Below, in pieces: positions 12,401-23,412 of a DNA stretch of 64,000 bases. Position numbers and translations under genes: made by a program. The stretch's first letter is position 1. Every line of letters begins with the position of its first letter. Origin of the DNA: Nymphaea colorata. Lineage: Eukaryota > Streptophyta > Magnoliopsida > Nymphaeales > Nymphaeaceae. Under the pieces are notes generated by a model. That model ran no database searches and was not told the DNA's origin. It saw only the letters and a list, made by a program, of their open reading frames with translations. The stretch is from NCBI RefSeq assembly GCF_008831285.2, contig NC_045150.1:8692001-8756000 (forward strand), written 5' to 3'.

Positions 12401-13763
12401 ATGTTTAGTCTAAGATGTGATTTGTCTCTGGTTTTGCAGACTCCACAGAAAAAGGTAAGTTCCTCATGGCAGCTCGACGATGTAGGCATGGTGCTCATAT
12501 AGAGTACATTATTTCTCTTGATGCTGAAGATTTGACACAAGGGAGCAGTGCATACATCGGGAAACTGAGGTGATCTGCAAGCTTATTTTCTTTTCTTCTA
12601 TTGTACCTGAAAATTGGAAACTGTAGTGCATTAGATTTGAGAACCTCGTGTTGCTTTAGTAGTTGCCAAGTTCCCCTTACTGCTCTTGCCTTGTTTCTTA
12701 TACGAAACATGGTATCTGCTAATCTGTGTTTTTGTTCAGGTGTTTGATTAAAGGATACTTGTTTTGAAAGGTCTGACCTTACATTTTTGGTACCTTTCTT
12801 TATGTGAAAAAACATACCTTCAAAGAATTTGGAGGTCAACCAGGAAACCATTTTATGGCATGCTAGATGTGCCTAGGTGAAATCTTGCTCAGGTTTTGTC
12901 TAGTGAAGTTTACAACTTTGATCAGCTAATTAGACTTAAATTTTATGTTCTAGGTTGTCTATTTGAAGTTATTAATGTGCAGTCTTTGTAAAAATATCAA
13001 TAGCTCATGCTAATTAGAAATGCAGATTTGTTCTCTGTTTTGACAAATGTGTACTTTCTAGGCCTTTGACTGATATATGAAAGTGCTTGTCAAACTGAAC
13101 ATTTATCAGTTGAAAGCCCTACATCCAGTGCATTCTAGGCACCAGATTTCTGGGTCGCTAAAGTAGCTCTTTTTCTTTTGCAGGTCTGATTTCCTAGGAA
13201 CCAACTTCACTATATATGATAGCCATCAGCCATACAATGGTGCACGTCCTTCAGGCTGTAGATCCAACCGCAGGTTTGCCCCAAAGCAGGTCTGCCCTCG
13301 AGTTCCTGCTGTAAATTATGAGATCGGGCAGGTTTCATATAAGTTCAACTTGTTGAAATCAAAAGGGCCAAGAAGAATGTTTTCCACACTCTATTGTCCC
13401 TCTTCCCAGTCGGACATGAATAAAACTCATGCCAAGAGAAAAAGCAAAAGAGACGATGCATCTAGTTCAACCTCAGGACATATGATTCTCAAAAACAAGG
13501 CTCCAAGGTGGCACGAGCATCTGCAGTGCTGGTGCTTGAATTTTCATGGGCGTGTTACAGTTGCATCTGTCAAGAACTTCCAGCTTGTTGCAGCTGTTGA
13601 TCCAAGCCAACCTGGTTCACGAGGGGATGATGAGTTGGTCCTCCTACAATTCGGTAAAGTTGGAGATGACATGTTCACGATGGATTATAGACAGCCTCTA
13701 TCTGCCTTCCAGGCCTTTGCGATTTCTCTCACCAGCTTTGGGACAAAACTTGCCTGTGAATAG
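8858..13763 (+). CDS. TLP: Tubby-like F-box protein, 4 exons, 402 aa
   Basis: Exons: 8858-9268, 11598-11685, 12440-12569 and 13184-13763. All introns are GT-AG and the phases join to 1209 nt. The start is [11 protein letters not shown], the usual plant TLP N-terminus. An F-box lies at about residues 74-125 ([24 protein letters not shown]). The Tubby domain runs from about residue 137 to the end, with [41 protein letters not shown] and the C-terminal signature ending FGTKLACE. Family knowledge: TLPs bind membrane phosphoinositides through the Tubby domain, can be released to the nucleus, and use the F-box to join SCF ubiquitin ligases through SKP1/ASK; roles include ABA and stress signalling. 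The length is typical of the family. An oddity is a long Glu/Gly acidic insert at about residues 39-70, ahead of the F-box. Nothing is broken, so it is probably functional. Confidence 0.96.
9438..9475. repeat. (CT)n microsatellite in TLP intron 1
   Basis: An uninterrupted TC/CT run of about 38 bp inside intron 1 (9269-11597). Confidence 0.95.
10887..11048. repeat. Near-identical 80-bp tandem duplication in TLP intron 1
   Basis: Positions 10887-10966 and 10967-11048 carry the same sequence beginning TTACGAGTTTGAATG and ending CCTCTGAGCCCTTT. I saw one mismatch (GTTTGTTCTG against GTTTTTTCTG) plus end differences. Near identity implies a recent event. It lies in intron 1 away from splice sites. 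Confidence 0.95.
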
Positions 13764-14526
13764 CACCTCTCTCTAATTCGTTTTGTGTTTGCAGCGGCTA
13801 AAATTGTAGTTGTGGTGTTTTTAACTTGCAACATCCGTTGCGAACGTGTCTTTTCTATTGTCGGACAGTATGGCGTTTATGTTGTTTATATGTATGTCAA
13901 CGATGCTGTATTATACCTGGTATTCAGAGTCTGTACTGTCTGTCAAGTTTTGCTTATCAGGCAGCCACATGGTTTTGCTTTTCAATGGAGAACAAGGGAT
14001 TAAATTCCACATTCTAGTGATCTCAACCGTTGGAGTATGTAATTGTTGATTGGCTAATGGCACAAACATTCCCTTCTGCATATACTATGGAACACCTTCC
14101 TCTTTCTTCTGACTATGCTATCGTTGTTTCTTATTCTGTTCCTACGTCATATGTTCAGAGTAAGCGATAGTATGTTGCTTTTCCATACGTTGGCATAGTC
14201 GCACTCGCTTATATACCATCTGAAAGCAACTTCTTCTTTCAAGGACGAGGGCTGTGAATTGGCATGTAATTTTAATTTGAAAGTTGTTACATGCAACTAT
14301 GCTGGAACTTAGATGGACAGATGATCGACAGAGGCTTACTGCTACAAAAAGAGCAAAACGTGACGTCTTCTGCTGCTAATTCGGATTGCATATCGTCTAG
14401 CAAATCAGGATCTTCAAGGAAAAACTTGCATTCAAGAAGTTGAATCCCTAAAGAGTTAAACAAGCGTACAAGATTTCCTTTTCGAGCCGGCCCCCTGCTA
14501 GACATGACACAGCAAGTAGCATAATG
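13764..14526. other. Convergent 3' region between TLP and OSR genes
   Basis: This 760-bp stretch separates two convergent genes and should hold both 3' UTRs. A minus-strand open frame at 14287-14505 (72 aa) lies just past the OSR stop and has no recognisable domain, so it is probably 3' UTR. Confidence 0.55.
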
Positions 14527-14540
14527 TCAACGGGAGGGAC

Positions 14541-14572
<32 letters not shown>

Positions 14573-14892
14573 GCCGGAGAACCTGGAGACAAACTTAGGA
14601 AGATGAGGGTGGCGAGAATGGCGACGGGAACCAGGAGCAGAACCGGAGGTGGCGGTGGCAAAGGCGGCAGCATGAGGGGGAGGAACAGCAGAGCAGCCGT
14701 AGCAAACACCATAATCAGAACAGACTTGGCCTTGAAGTCTAGTGCCATCCGCGCCATCTCTTCCTGATCTCTACACTCTTCTGCAAACCGTAGCCCCTCA
14801 GAAATGCTGAACACTTGCATCTCTGGACATGAAACCCTTGGAGACAGAAACACCCGAACTGCATCTTTGAGCATCAGACGCTTGCTATACAT
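14527..14892 (-). CDS. ARGOS/ORGAN SIZE RELATED (OSR)-type membrane protein
   Basis: The open frame encodes 121 aa from ATG at 14890-14892. Residues 57-77 are a hydrophobic helix, followed by the hallmark proline turn LPPLPPPPP (about 75-83) and a second hydrophobic helix (about 84-102). This helix-LPPLPPPP-helix layout defines the plant OSR domain of ARGOS, ARGOS-LIKE and OSR1/2, small endomembrane proteins that promote organ growth and dampen ethylene responses. The last 18 residues (after about 103) are translated from a CT/GA microsatellite and are unlikely to be conserved. A GT donor-like site sits near the end of the second helix, so the true C-terminus is uncertain. It is tail-to-tail with the TLP gene. 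Confidence 0.72.
14540..14572. repeat. (GA)n microsatellite at the 3' end of the OSR ORF
   Basis: An interrupted GA/CT run that is translated as the Ser/Leu-rich C-terminus of the OSR frame, so its length changes the protein tail. Confidence 0.85.
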
Positions 14893-17500
14893 TTATATGC
14901 ACCATACATAAACGCCTGAAACGACAGACCAGAAAAAGAGAGGAAGACAAGCGGCGCCGGTTCTTCCTCCCTAACCCAAAAAGCCGTCCACCACTGCATC
15001 CTTCACCGCTCTCCGATTGGGCAACCGACAGAGTTTATGGGGAAACTATGTGCTGCATCATCCCACCCGCATGGCTTCAGGGGAGCATGGTGCGCGTACA
15101 AGCGAACTGCAGCCCATCGGTACGAGGTCCGTCTTTTCAAACTTGAAGCTGATTTTGTTCTTCAAAAACCGAGTCCTTTTTCTGTCAAATGCCATTGCCG
15201 AAGCTTTTTTGAGGAGGGTCATAAATGCCCTGCACTCTTGCACCATTCACCAGCTGTAAAGGCGAAAAGCAGCACTTCTGTTCATCGTTGCATTTCAGAT
15301 GGGAACAAATCTCTTTTTTAAGGATATCTATTCATCGTTTTATCGCAGATGGGAACAAAAAACTTCCCATCTGCTGAGTGATTACAAAACCGATGCCGGT
15401 TCTCAGTTCAGAGTTTAGAGATCTAGTCTATCACCTAATTTATTTTTCGTGCGACATTCGCAAATGACTCCAAGTTGCCCCTCGAAATTTGAATATGTTT
15501 GGATGTTAAAGTTTAGGTGGTTTAGAAAGGTCCATAAGGAATATGAGAAATGCGTACTTTGACACCACCATCTATTGGATGATTAGTTGATTACAGTAGC
15601 AGAAGCATCCAGCGCCTTCGCAGCCGCCCGGGATAAAGGGAACCTACTTTAGAATCTCTCTTTCTCCCTCTCTTTCTCTCTGGCTGTCTCGCTAATACAC
15701 ACACACAGAGTCATATATATATATATACACACACGGAAAACCCATGTGAGCGAGACAGAGGACCGACACCATGGATGGACCATGCGAGAGAGATTAGAAA
15801 AAAATGCTTCAAGTAGTAGTCAAATGTATCAGTTTAACACACTTTATACATTTCCCTCTTAATTACCACCTACCCATCAACAGGTGACTCGATCCAAACA
15901 GTTGAGATATCAGACATGCATTGACAATTAGTCTGAAAACCAAGATGAATACCTTCACAGACGAGGACAAGAATATAAATTGGCCCATGAAGCTGGGATA
16001 ATCAATGAGTTGTGTATTTCTTATCAAGTTTCCAAAGTCAATCTTTTATGCGGAAAGCTCCAAAATACACCTCATATGATGCAGTCTGTGACGCATTGAA
16101 TGCCTATCTTTCGTAGAAGACCACGGCGGCGCTTCATCCATCACCTTGGATCTAAAGATCCGAGGCGATCTGTGATTCCCGCCGATTTGAAAACCGCGCT
16201 TTATCTCTGACCAGACCTCCGCCTCCCCTCGGTTCGATTTCAAATTTACAAATTTTCAATATAAAGGGGATTTGAAAACCGTACATCTGAAATCTACTGT
16301 TGGTTTAAACAGTGGATCTCACATGTCGCCGGTCTCCTTTTTGATACTGTGAAGGCGGTGGGTGTTCAGAAGGTAACATGACCCATTCCGTTCACATGGT
16401 TTGGAAGATGTGAGATGCATCGTCCAGTGCAGGCAGGTGCAACCGCAACGTGGTCTGCAGGTTGCAGAGAGATTGATACATTGTACAAGGAATTAGATGA
16501 CAAATTTGAGGCTCTTTTTCCTTTACTAGCTTTAGATGTTTTTCTTTTCTCAACAAAATGGAACTACCATTCACTGGATTCAAGGAGAGTTATATAAGTT
16601 GGTGAATGTAGAAGATCGGTACCCTGAATGGGTGCAGAAGGACGTTTCGAGAAAGATAAAAGAACATCTGACATGGTCTGTCGATAGGTGCCTCGGTACA
16701 CCCTCTAACTACCATGTTTGGTAGATGTTTTCCTTTTACGCATGATAAATTTATTCCGCGCACTTGCACTATAAGATAACTTCAGGATTAATAGCCTAAT
16801 AGAGAAAACTTGATTCTCCTTGTGTCATTTTCCAGAATAAATGTTTTGAAATAGTACTCAGGTAGAAAGTCGGGGTGGATTTGTTATTAAAAGTAAATTT
16901 TTGGCATTATCTATTAATTTGAAGTCTGAAATGAGCTTAAAAGAAATTAAATTAACCTCATGAACCAAGATAACAGTTAAGATTAATGAAATTCAATTGT
17001 TCACCACCACCTCTTTCCTCAATTTCATCCCTACAATCTTAATTTGTCCTAGTACATGCCACCTCAAAAGTACTCATAAAATTTACCTTTGAGGTCCCTT
17101 CGACAATCAAAATGATTTCAACAACACTTTTCATATTTTTTTCAATCAAAAGTCACAAGCGATATGGATCCCCTTGATATGGAGAACTCACTGGTGCGAT
17201 GTCAAAAGGCTCCTGCAAAGGCTGCGTAACTTTTGAGAGGTGCCATGTATCAGGTATTTACTTACACGCTTTTCGATGCATAAATTTTTGGTGCATACTT
17301 TAAAAAACATTAAGAGAATTAGGTTGAAAGAGAAGAAAATAGCAGCCTCTACATATTTATGGAATATGGCCTAAACGAATTTGGCTGTAATTTACATGAT
17401 TTCATTGAAAAAAGCTTGTAAGATGGGGACGTGCATCTTTATTGAGAATGAAAACTGTGTTGAAATTATTGACGATATGCAAACCAATCATCTTGAACAG
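14893..17500. other. Intergenic; upstream of OSR gene, no firm gene
   Basis: Overlapping ORFs at 15017-15321 show no family signature. 15345-15374 is a perfect short inverted repeat. 15660-15735 is a CT/CA/AT microsatellite cluster. The overlapping frames at 16415-16597 and 16536-16724 look mildly coding (DTLYKELDDKFEALFP in one, KLVNVEDRYPEWVQKDVSRK in the other) and could be a frameshifted gene fragment, but I do not recognise it. Confidence 0.5.
15345..15374. repeat. Perfect 11-bp inverted repeat (hairpin)
   Basis: GCAGATGGGAA at 15345-15355 and TTCCCATCTGC at 15364-15374 are exact complements with an 8-nt loop. The word CAGATGGGAACAAA also occurs as a direct repeat about 50 bp upstream, near 15296-15309. 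Confidence 0.85.
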
Positions 17501-17551
17501 TGAGAGTTTGTTTTACACAATTGACGCTACTCTCTTAATATTTTTAGATTC

Positions 17552-18058
17552 ATGAGTCACAACACGGTGAAAGATGGCACACTTGAGAACGTTCATGAGT
17601 CACAACATGGTGAAGATATTATATGCATTGGTCATAAAAATGGTTCCTCTCAAATGCAAACCCACTTTACAAATTTATTGGAAATTGACAACCATCTACC
17701 AGGTATCCTATTCAAGAGAATTTCTATTCGTTTATTTTCTATCCTACTTTTCTACTCAAACTGTTTTCTTCTGTGTATAAATTGCTGGCAGCCATCATAC
17801 GATCTCTTCTATGTGGTTCTCGGAAAGCTACTTAATGACCTTCAATTGTCCAGGACCCATCGAGCAAGCTTTTTTGTCCTTCGATCTCTCCCCGTTTCTT
17901 TCTGCTTTAAGAAGCATGTGTCTCACTCTCACACTATTTTTCAACTTTGCTTTACTTTACAGACTGTAAAGGAAGTCATCCCATTGCAGTGAGTGACCGT
18001 GAGCCACTAGAGGCATTGGTGTCAGACCATCGGCAGCCTGGAGAGAAGCCGAGCAGGT
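17552..18058 (+). other. Possible two-exon gene fragment, unidentified
   Basis: A frame around 17588-17701 (VHESQHGEDIICIGHKNG) ends at a GTATCC donor. A second open block at about 17963-18057 follows a TTACAG acceptor and reads DCKGSHPIAVSDREPLEA, ending at a GT. The two join in frame. There is no stop, start or family match to confirm it. It may be part of the decayed transposable element just downstream. Confidence 0.25.
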
Positions 18059-18959
18059 CTTTTTTCCCCATATCTCTCTCTCTCTTTCTTTCTTCTTTAG
18101 GAAAAAAGGGTATCATTCATTCACTCTTTATTTTTCATATGTGGCTTAAGTTGCATATTGTAGAGGAAGCCATCTCATTGCCTCCTTTCTTTGCCTCCAT
18201 TTGTTATATATTTGTTTATTGCATATTGGAATGATGGCGATGCATGGTTTCCTCGCTGACATGTTAGAATATCTTCTCAGTTCGTATTATGGAAGAACTG
18301 ATAATTTAGATTTCAACTGATTGTTTTTTCGTCTTCCTAATAAAATGGGCTAAAGTGTCTTCTATATTATTATTTGGCATTGGTCAGCCAAACATGCCCT
18401 CAACTTTAGCCGTCAATGGTCCCTTCTTCTGAACTTCCAACTAGTATATGTATATACCCTCACCCATTACCAAAACTCTTGCAGTTAAAAACTATCTAGC
18501 CATACATGAGTAACTCTACCTTGTCACATGGGCGTGACTGTGAATCAAAGAAATTCAGTACAACATTTAAGATAGATCTATAAAGTACCTAGGCCTTTCA
18601 CATGGACTGCATAACATGAGCTTTTAATTTGTCCACCAACTAAATTTGTGCTGCACAACTACATGAATCAACATGATAGATACTTTTGCAGTTCTTAGGC
18701 AATATAGGTACTTTTTTTTTCCAACATCTTATTCACATAAAAACAGTACAATAAAAGACTTCTATATGCCCTGAACTTGCTGTAGTTTTATTTTCATGTA
18801 ACACTTTTCTAGATTTGTTTCATTTAAATCAATAAATGCACATATCATATTGCCTTTGCATTTATGCTTTACTTTTTTAATGTAGGCAGCATTTTTGTTG
18901 TAGCATTTAAATATGAATGGTTTAGCTATAGATGATGATGAGGTTGAGGTTGAAATTTC

Positions 18960-20179
18960 AACTAAAAAAAAATGCAGGTGCATGGAAGTTGTTTTCTTTT
19001 ACATTTGATAATTATACTACAAATGATAATACATTTTCAACATTGAAAAGACCATTGGAAGACATAGGTCTTATTCCATGCAAAGGAAAGTATCTTCACG
19101 TTTGGTGTAGTGCACATATTTTGAACTTGATTGTCTAAGAAGATATGTGAGATATGCACCATGCAATTTCAAAAAATTGAGAAAGTGTTTAGTAAGTGAA
19201 AGGATCCCCGAAAGGTTACATAGATTCATGGGTTGTGTTGGAAAACTAAGATTGAGTAAAACTAAAAGATTATCATATGATGTGCCTACTAGTTGGAATT
19301 CTACCTTTCTAATGATGAAGCATGCATATTATAGAGAGGCATTTGAAGAATTAACTATTCTTGATGTTATAATTACATAGATTTACCTTCTGCTGCTAAA
19401 TGGAATTGTGCAAGTTATTTTTGTCATTTTTTGAAGATATTTTATGATGCAACTAATGTTTTCTATTCCATGAATACAACTAATTTGTTCTTTTATCAAC
19501 ATCTGCATGAACATCTTTTTTCTTAGAATGAGTATATAAAGTCTTTAGCACACAAAATGGATGAAAAAATTGACAAGTACTGGAAAAAGTACTGTTATAT
19601 TTGCAATTGCACTCGTTTTAGACCCAAGGTACAAGTTGGTATAAGACCAATGTACAAGTTGGTATATGCGAGATATTTGCTTGACAAGTTGAATGATGAT
19701 GATGGAAGAGAAAAGTTTAAAAATATTGAAAGTAGTCTTCATGAATTGTATGCCGAGTACAAAGATATACATTTTACAAGTCAAAGAACAAGTGCTAGTA
19801 CTAGTATTCAGAATGATGAAGAATTTGACATACTATTATGGTGAAAGAAAAATAAGAGAATTACCAAATTTTATCAAGGATGGTTCAAGACATATTAGCA
19901 ATTCCATTATCTACAGTTGCATCAGAGTCTTCATTTAGCATAACAGGAAGAGTCATTAAAATTATAGATGCTAAAGCACTCCTTAAACTATTGAAATGGT
20001 AATTTGCTTAGAGCTGGATTCAAGTCCAAGATAATGATTTATGTGAAAGGTAATATTTTTAATATTTTTAATTTGTTAACACTTTTCTTATGTTAGTAAT
20101 ATAGTCAGAGTCTTATCTATGCAGTTTATTGGAAGTACAAGATTCTTCTAGTGGTGAAGCAGAATTTGGTGGAGCATAA
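18960..20179 (+). pseudogene. Decayed hAT-family transposase
   Basis: Successive frames match the hAT order. FTFDNYTTNDNTFSTL and KGKYLHVWCSAHILNLIV (catalytic-domain block) end at a stop near 19136. A frameshifted DVPTSWNSTFLMMKHA follows at about 19283-19327. Then come KIDKYWKKYCYI and a YKLVYARYLLDKL block (19564-19690). The C-terminal dimerisation segment, reading ILAIPLSTVASESSFS, lies at about 19895-19942 in a different frame, followed by possible short terminal exons to a stop at 20177-20179. In-frame stops and several frameshifts show it is dead. This is a plant hAT (RICESLEEPER/Ac-like) remnant; the N-terminal BED finger was not found. Confidence 0.85.
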
Positions 20180-20355
20180 AATATTGCTATGGTAATATAT
20201 ATTCTTTTAATCATATACTAAAGCTTGTTATGTATTAACTGTTTATTTTTTTTATATATATGTTTTTTCCATTTATAATCTTGTTTTGCAGTTTATTAGA
20301 AGTGGAATATCTTTTTGGTGATGAAAGAATGATGTAGCATAAACTATTATTATGG
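20128..20355. repeat. Diverged direct repeat after the hAT pseudogene
   Basis: Two similar blocks each follow a pyrimidine-CAG: TTTATTGGAAGTACAAGATT at about 20128 and TTTATTAGAAGTGGAATATC at about 20292. Both run on to GGTGAWG and AGCATAAA words. They look like a duplicated last exon of the transposase. Confidence 0.5.
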
Positions 20356-20359
20356 TATA

Positions 20360-21814
20360 TATTTTGTTATCATGTGGTAAGACTTGCGTACATATCCATT
20401 CAATTTGCATTATGTATGTTTTTTATGTTCATGCGCTTTTGTAGGTAATAAGAGATAAGAAAGGATCTCAAGTTTTCCTTTGGAGTTTAGAAGAAATGAA
20501 TAAGAGATCAAAAGGGATGTCAAGTATTCTTGAAGAGTTGTTTAGGGCATATAAGAGATGAAAGAATATGAAAAGGATCTCGAGTATACATGCATAAATG
20601 TTTTTGTGTTTACTTTGACAAATTCATACAAATCTTTTAGTTCTAGCACTGAAATTTTTTATTAATTTATTTTTTAATTCAGGTAGTTTTAAGTATGTGA
20701 AAAAGATTCATTTGATGGGATTCATGTGAATAAGGTATGTGTGCACATGATATTTCAATTTTGAATGTGATTCTTATAGATATTTTCTCTTGTTCAAGTA
20801 TATTTTCGAGATTCAGTTTTGAATGTGATTTGTGTCAATTCATGAATATGATATTTCAGTAGCTTTATGCTTCATCAATTCAATAGCTTGTTTCGTATTG
20901 TTGTGGTATTATACATCACAATCTATGTTATAAGGTTGTGTTTGATGATGAGGATAATTGTAGAGATGGTCAATGACGATTACAGTTTACACATCATAAT
21001 ATTGCTTTGGGATTATACATCATCATCTTTCCCATCACTTCTTTTGTCTCCATCTTTCAGTTCTTTGTTTTTTTTAAGGGTAATTTCATCACTCAGCTGT
21101 TGGTGGCACTAGCACTTTCGTTGGGAAAAGAATTAAGATTTCATTTCTTGTCTCCCAATTGAAAGATCAAAGCCAAAACGATAACTTGCTTGGGTTTTTT
21201 TTTCTTGTTTTTTTCTCAAATTGTTCAGTCTACTAAAATCAAACCTTAATTCGATTTGTAAAACAACAATGGAATGAATGTTAGATTATTTATCAACATT
21301 TTTACTTTTTAGTCCAAGTTTGCTTTTAATAAATAATAATGTGATTTTGTAATGCCAAAGCTAGGTCCTGAAATTAGCTCGACAGGCCCAGCCCGAAGTG
21401 GCCCAGAATTTATCCGAGTGGGTACTGGACACAAGGTCCAGCCGCGTCCCGTTTACATCTGGGGCAGGCCTGCCTGAATTTTAATGGGCCTATTACAGAC
21501 CCAATTGGGCCTGCTAAATCTTAATAATGGGCATACAGGCCGGCCTGGCCCGGCCTGTTGCCCAGCCCTGGTTGTCCTTCTGCTTGCATTACTGCTTATA
21601 ATGGCACATATCAATTCTGCTGTTCATTGGTGGTTGGTTGGCTAAGCAATCCACAATAAGAGAACTTTGCAGACAGGGCATCGGCAGCTTTATAACCTAG
21701 AAAAGGAAGCAAGATAAAACAGTGAATTTTACATTATCTTTGGGGCAACTCATACAAACTGTTTTCATTGCCAAACAACTCATAAAAACCACATTGGGGC
21801 CCTCTTATTTTTGT
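20360..21814. other. Intergenic, no supported gene
   Basis: AT-rich. 21361-21570 is an unusual GGCCC/GGCCTG-rich block ending CCTGTTGCCCAGCCCTG. Read on the minus strand this starts CAGGGCTGGGCAACAGG, a hAT-like end, but I found no matching left end with an 8-bp target duplication. It may be the right terminus of the decayed hAT element. Confidence 0.5.
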
Positions 21815-21937
21815 TCTCAAGATGAAGTGCGCAAGGTGGCAGGAACATACTGTAGCTTGGTGCTGGATTCTCATGGGCGTGTAAGAGCTGCATCAGAATG
21901 GCCAGCTTCTTGCTGCCATCCATCCAAACCAGCGTAA
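21815..21937 (+). pseudogene. Fragment of a second Tubby-like gene (last-exon relic)
   Basis: The frame around 21818-21880 reads LKMKCARWQEHTVAWCW, aligning with [18 protein letters not shown] of the intact TLP at about 13489-13547. The DNA that follows, TTCTCATGGGCGTGT and then GGCCAGCTTCTTGCTGCCA, lines up with TTTTCATGGGCGTGT and TTCCAGCTTGTTGCAGCTG. Only about 125 bp are recognisable and the frame shifts after the GGGCGT word. It is a dead relic of TLP exon 4 in the same strand order as the intact gene, followed like it by an OSR-type ORF on the minus strand. Confidence 0.65.
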
Positions 21938-23144
21938 AGAGGAAGATTTCAATAGAAAGATAAGGCCTCATGAGAGAATGGCACCAAGAAGCAGGGACAT
22001 GATGAAAAGGTCGACGTGCACTCTTTACAAACCTAAGACGTGCTTGAACCACTATGCATACATATATACATCTTTAATTTATAATATGATCAAGATGTGT
22101 GCGCCTGCATAGACCAACATAATAATTTGTAGGCTTTGGATCGTAAGTATCACATCCTTGAGGTTAGATTTTATGGAAAGGGAAAATCTGAGAAGGTTAA
22201 TTTTCAACTGTCATCCGGCAGAATTTTTTATCAGATCACTGCACATAGTTCAGCCGTTTTACCAATTATTTAAGACATTCAAGGTAGCAAACTCAAGGCG
22301 ATTCTCCGTCCTCCTTTATTGCTTATCAAAGTACCGTAACCTTCGCTTTAACAAGTCACTGTTTTAAGAACATCATCTTCACTCAAACATAAATTAGTGT
22401 TTATTTTGGACCTAGAAAATTACAGGCGCGCGTTTATCCAAGCCTGGAAAGGCATTGAGAGGTGAAGAGCAATAGCTAAATATGTACTCTCTACAAGTCG
22501 AGCATTATCCTCTCTTCATCGCTTGATGTGGAATTGGTTCTTAACTAGTAAGGGTGCTCTCTTAATGATTTTATGCCGCGGTCAGAAGGCAGATCTGAAT
22601 TTCATAGCGTGGATGGTGCCACCAAGGAGATTCATGACCTCGCCGCAGGATTAAACTTTACATTGGTTCCTGTAGAACGGAATTGCTTTCCTACACAATT
22701 AGTCAAGTTAGGAGTCCAGATATTTAAGATTTTGTGACAATAAACTGCTTGATACTTGTTTTCTCTGTTTGTGATCGTCATGGTCTAATCTGATAGAGTC
22801 TTGTCAACTCCAGCTTGACGATACTTTCATCTTTTTTCTGTTTGTGATTGTCGAAGTGTAATCTGATTGATTCTTGTTGACTCCAGCTTGCCCCCAGAAA
22901 TAAAATGTAAAGCCAACCACTGGAAGCATTCAATTGCGACTATTATGTTTTTGAAAATTTCACTAAAGCAATTGCATCGAGGAGAACAAATGGTGGAGCA
23001 ATGTATCTTCTAATTTAATTGTGACAAACATGAAATCCTGTGAAAGAGATCGAGGATCTCGAATTACAAAGGTTTCTCTTTGAGAATTCGACTTCATACT
23101 CCATTTTCCACCGAGAACAGCTGCTTCATTGCGGGTGCTAATGC
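21938..23144. other. Intergenic, no supported gene
   Basis: The 22158-22367 and 22963-23148 frames have no recognisable features. This interval corresponds in position to the 3' intergenic space between TLP and OSR in the intact block. Confidence 0.5.
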
Positions 23145-23321
23145 TCACACTTCACCTGCGGCGACGGCAAGGAAAATGAGGCTTGCGAGGAGACCTACAG
23201 GAAGGAGGAGAAGAACGAAAGGTGGTGGTGGCAGAGACGGCAAAACTATGGGGAGAAGCAGTATACTCGCAGTGACGCCGGTCATTACCAAGGCAAACAA
23301 GCCGATGAAACTGATAGGCAT
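23145..23321 (-). CDS. Short ARGOS/OSR-type protein (58 aa)
   Basis: The minus-strand frame from ATG (23319-23321) to TGA (23145-23147) starts MPISFIGLFALVMTG, has a hydrophobic helix, the turn LPSLPPPP, a second hydrophobic helix and ends AAGEV. An in-frame stop lies eight codons upstream of the ATG, so the start is fixed unless an upstream exon exists. This is a bare OSR domain without the roughly 50-residue N-terminal extension of the copy at 14.5-14.9 kb. Typical OSR proteins are about 80-140 aa, so this is a minimal or truncated member. A palindromic TATA element lies about 80-90 bp upstream. Either a functional microprotein or a truncated duplicate. Confidence 0.6.
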   Translation of the reverse strand: MPISFIGLFALVMTGVTASILLLPIVLPSLPPPPFVLLLLPVGLLASLIFLAVAAGEV

Positions 23322-23399
23322 TTGCGTCGTCTCCTCCTTCCTTCCTTATTCTTTCCCTTTCAAGGGCTGTTTCAATTGCCAGAATTGACTCCATCCGCA

Positions 23400-23412
23400 G
23401 GACTATATAGTC
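23400..23412 (-). promoter_or_regulatory. TATA box of the short OSR gene (palindromic)
   Basis: GGACTATATAGTCC is a perfect palindrome containing TATATA at 23404-23409. On the minus strand it lies about 83 bp upstream of the ATG at 23321, a normal distance for TATA plus a short leader. Confidence 0.5.

Noticed and set aside
14287-14505. 72-aa minus ORF downstream of the OSR gene as a second OSR exon
   Set aside because: OSR proteins normally end just after the second helix, no shared domain was visible, and the position suits a 3' UTR.
21361-21570. Complete small hAT element
   Set aside because: The right end looks hAT-like but the left end matches poorly and the flanks lack an 8-bp duplication.
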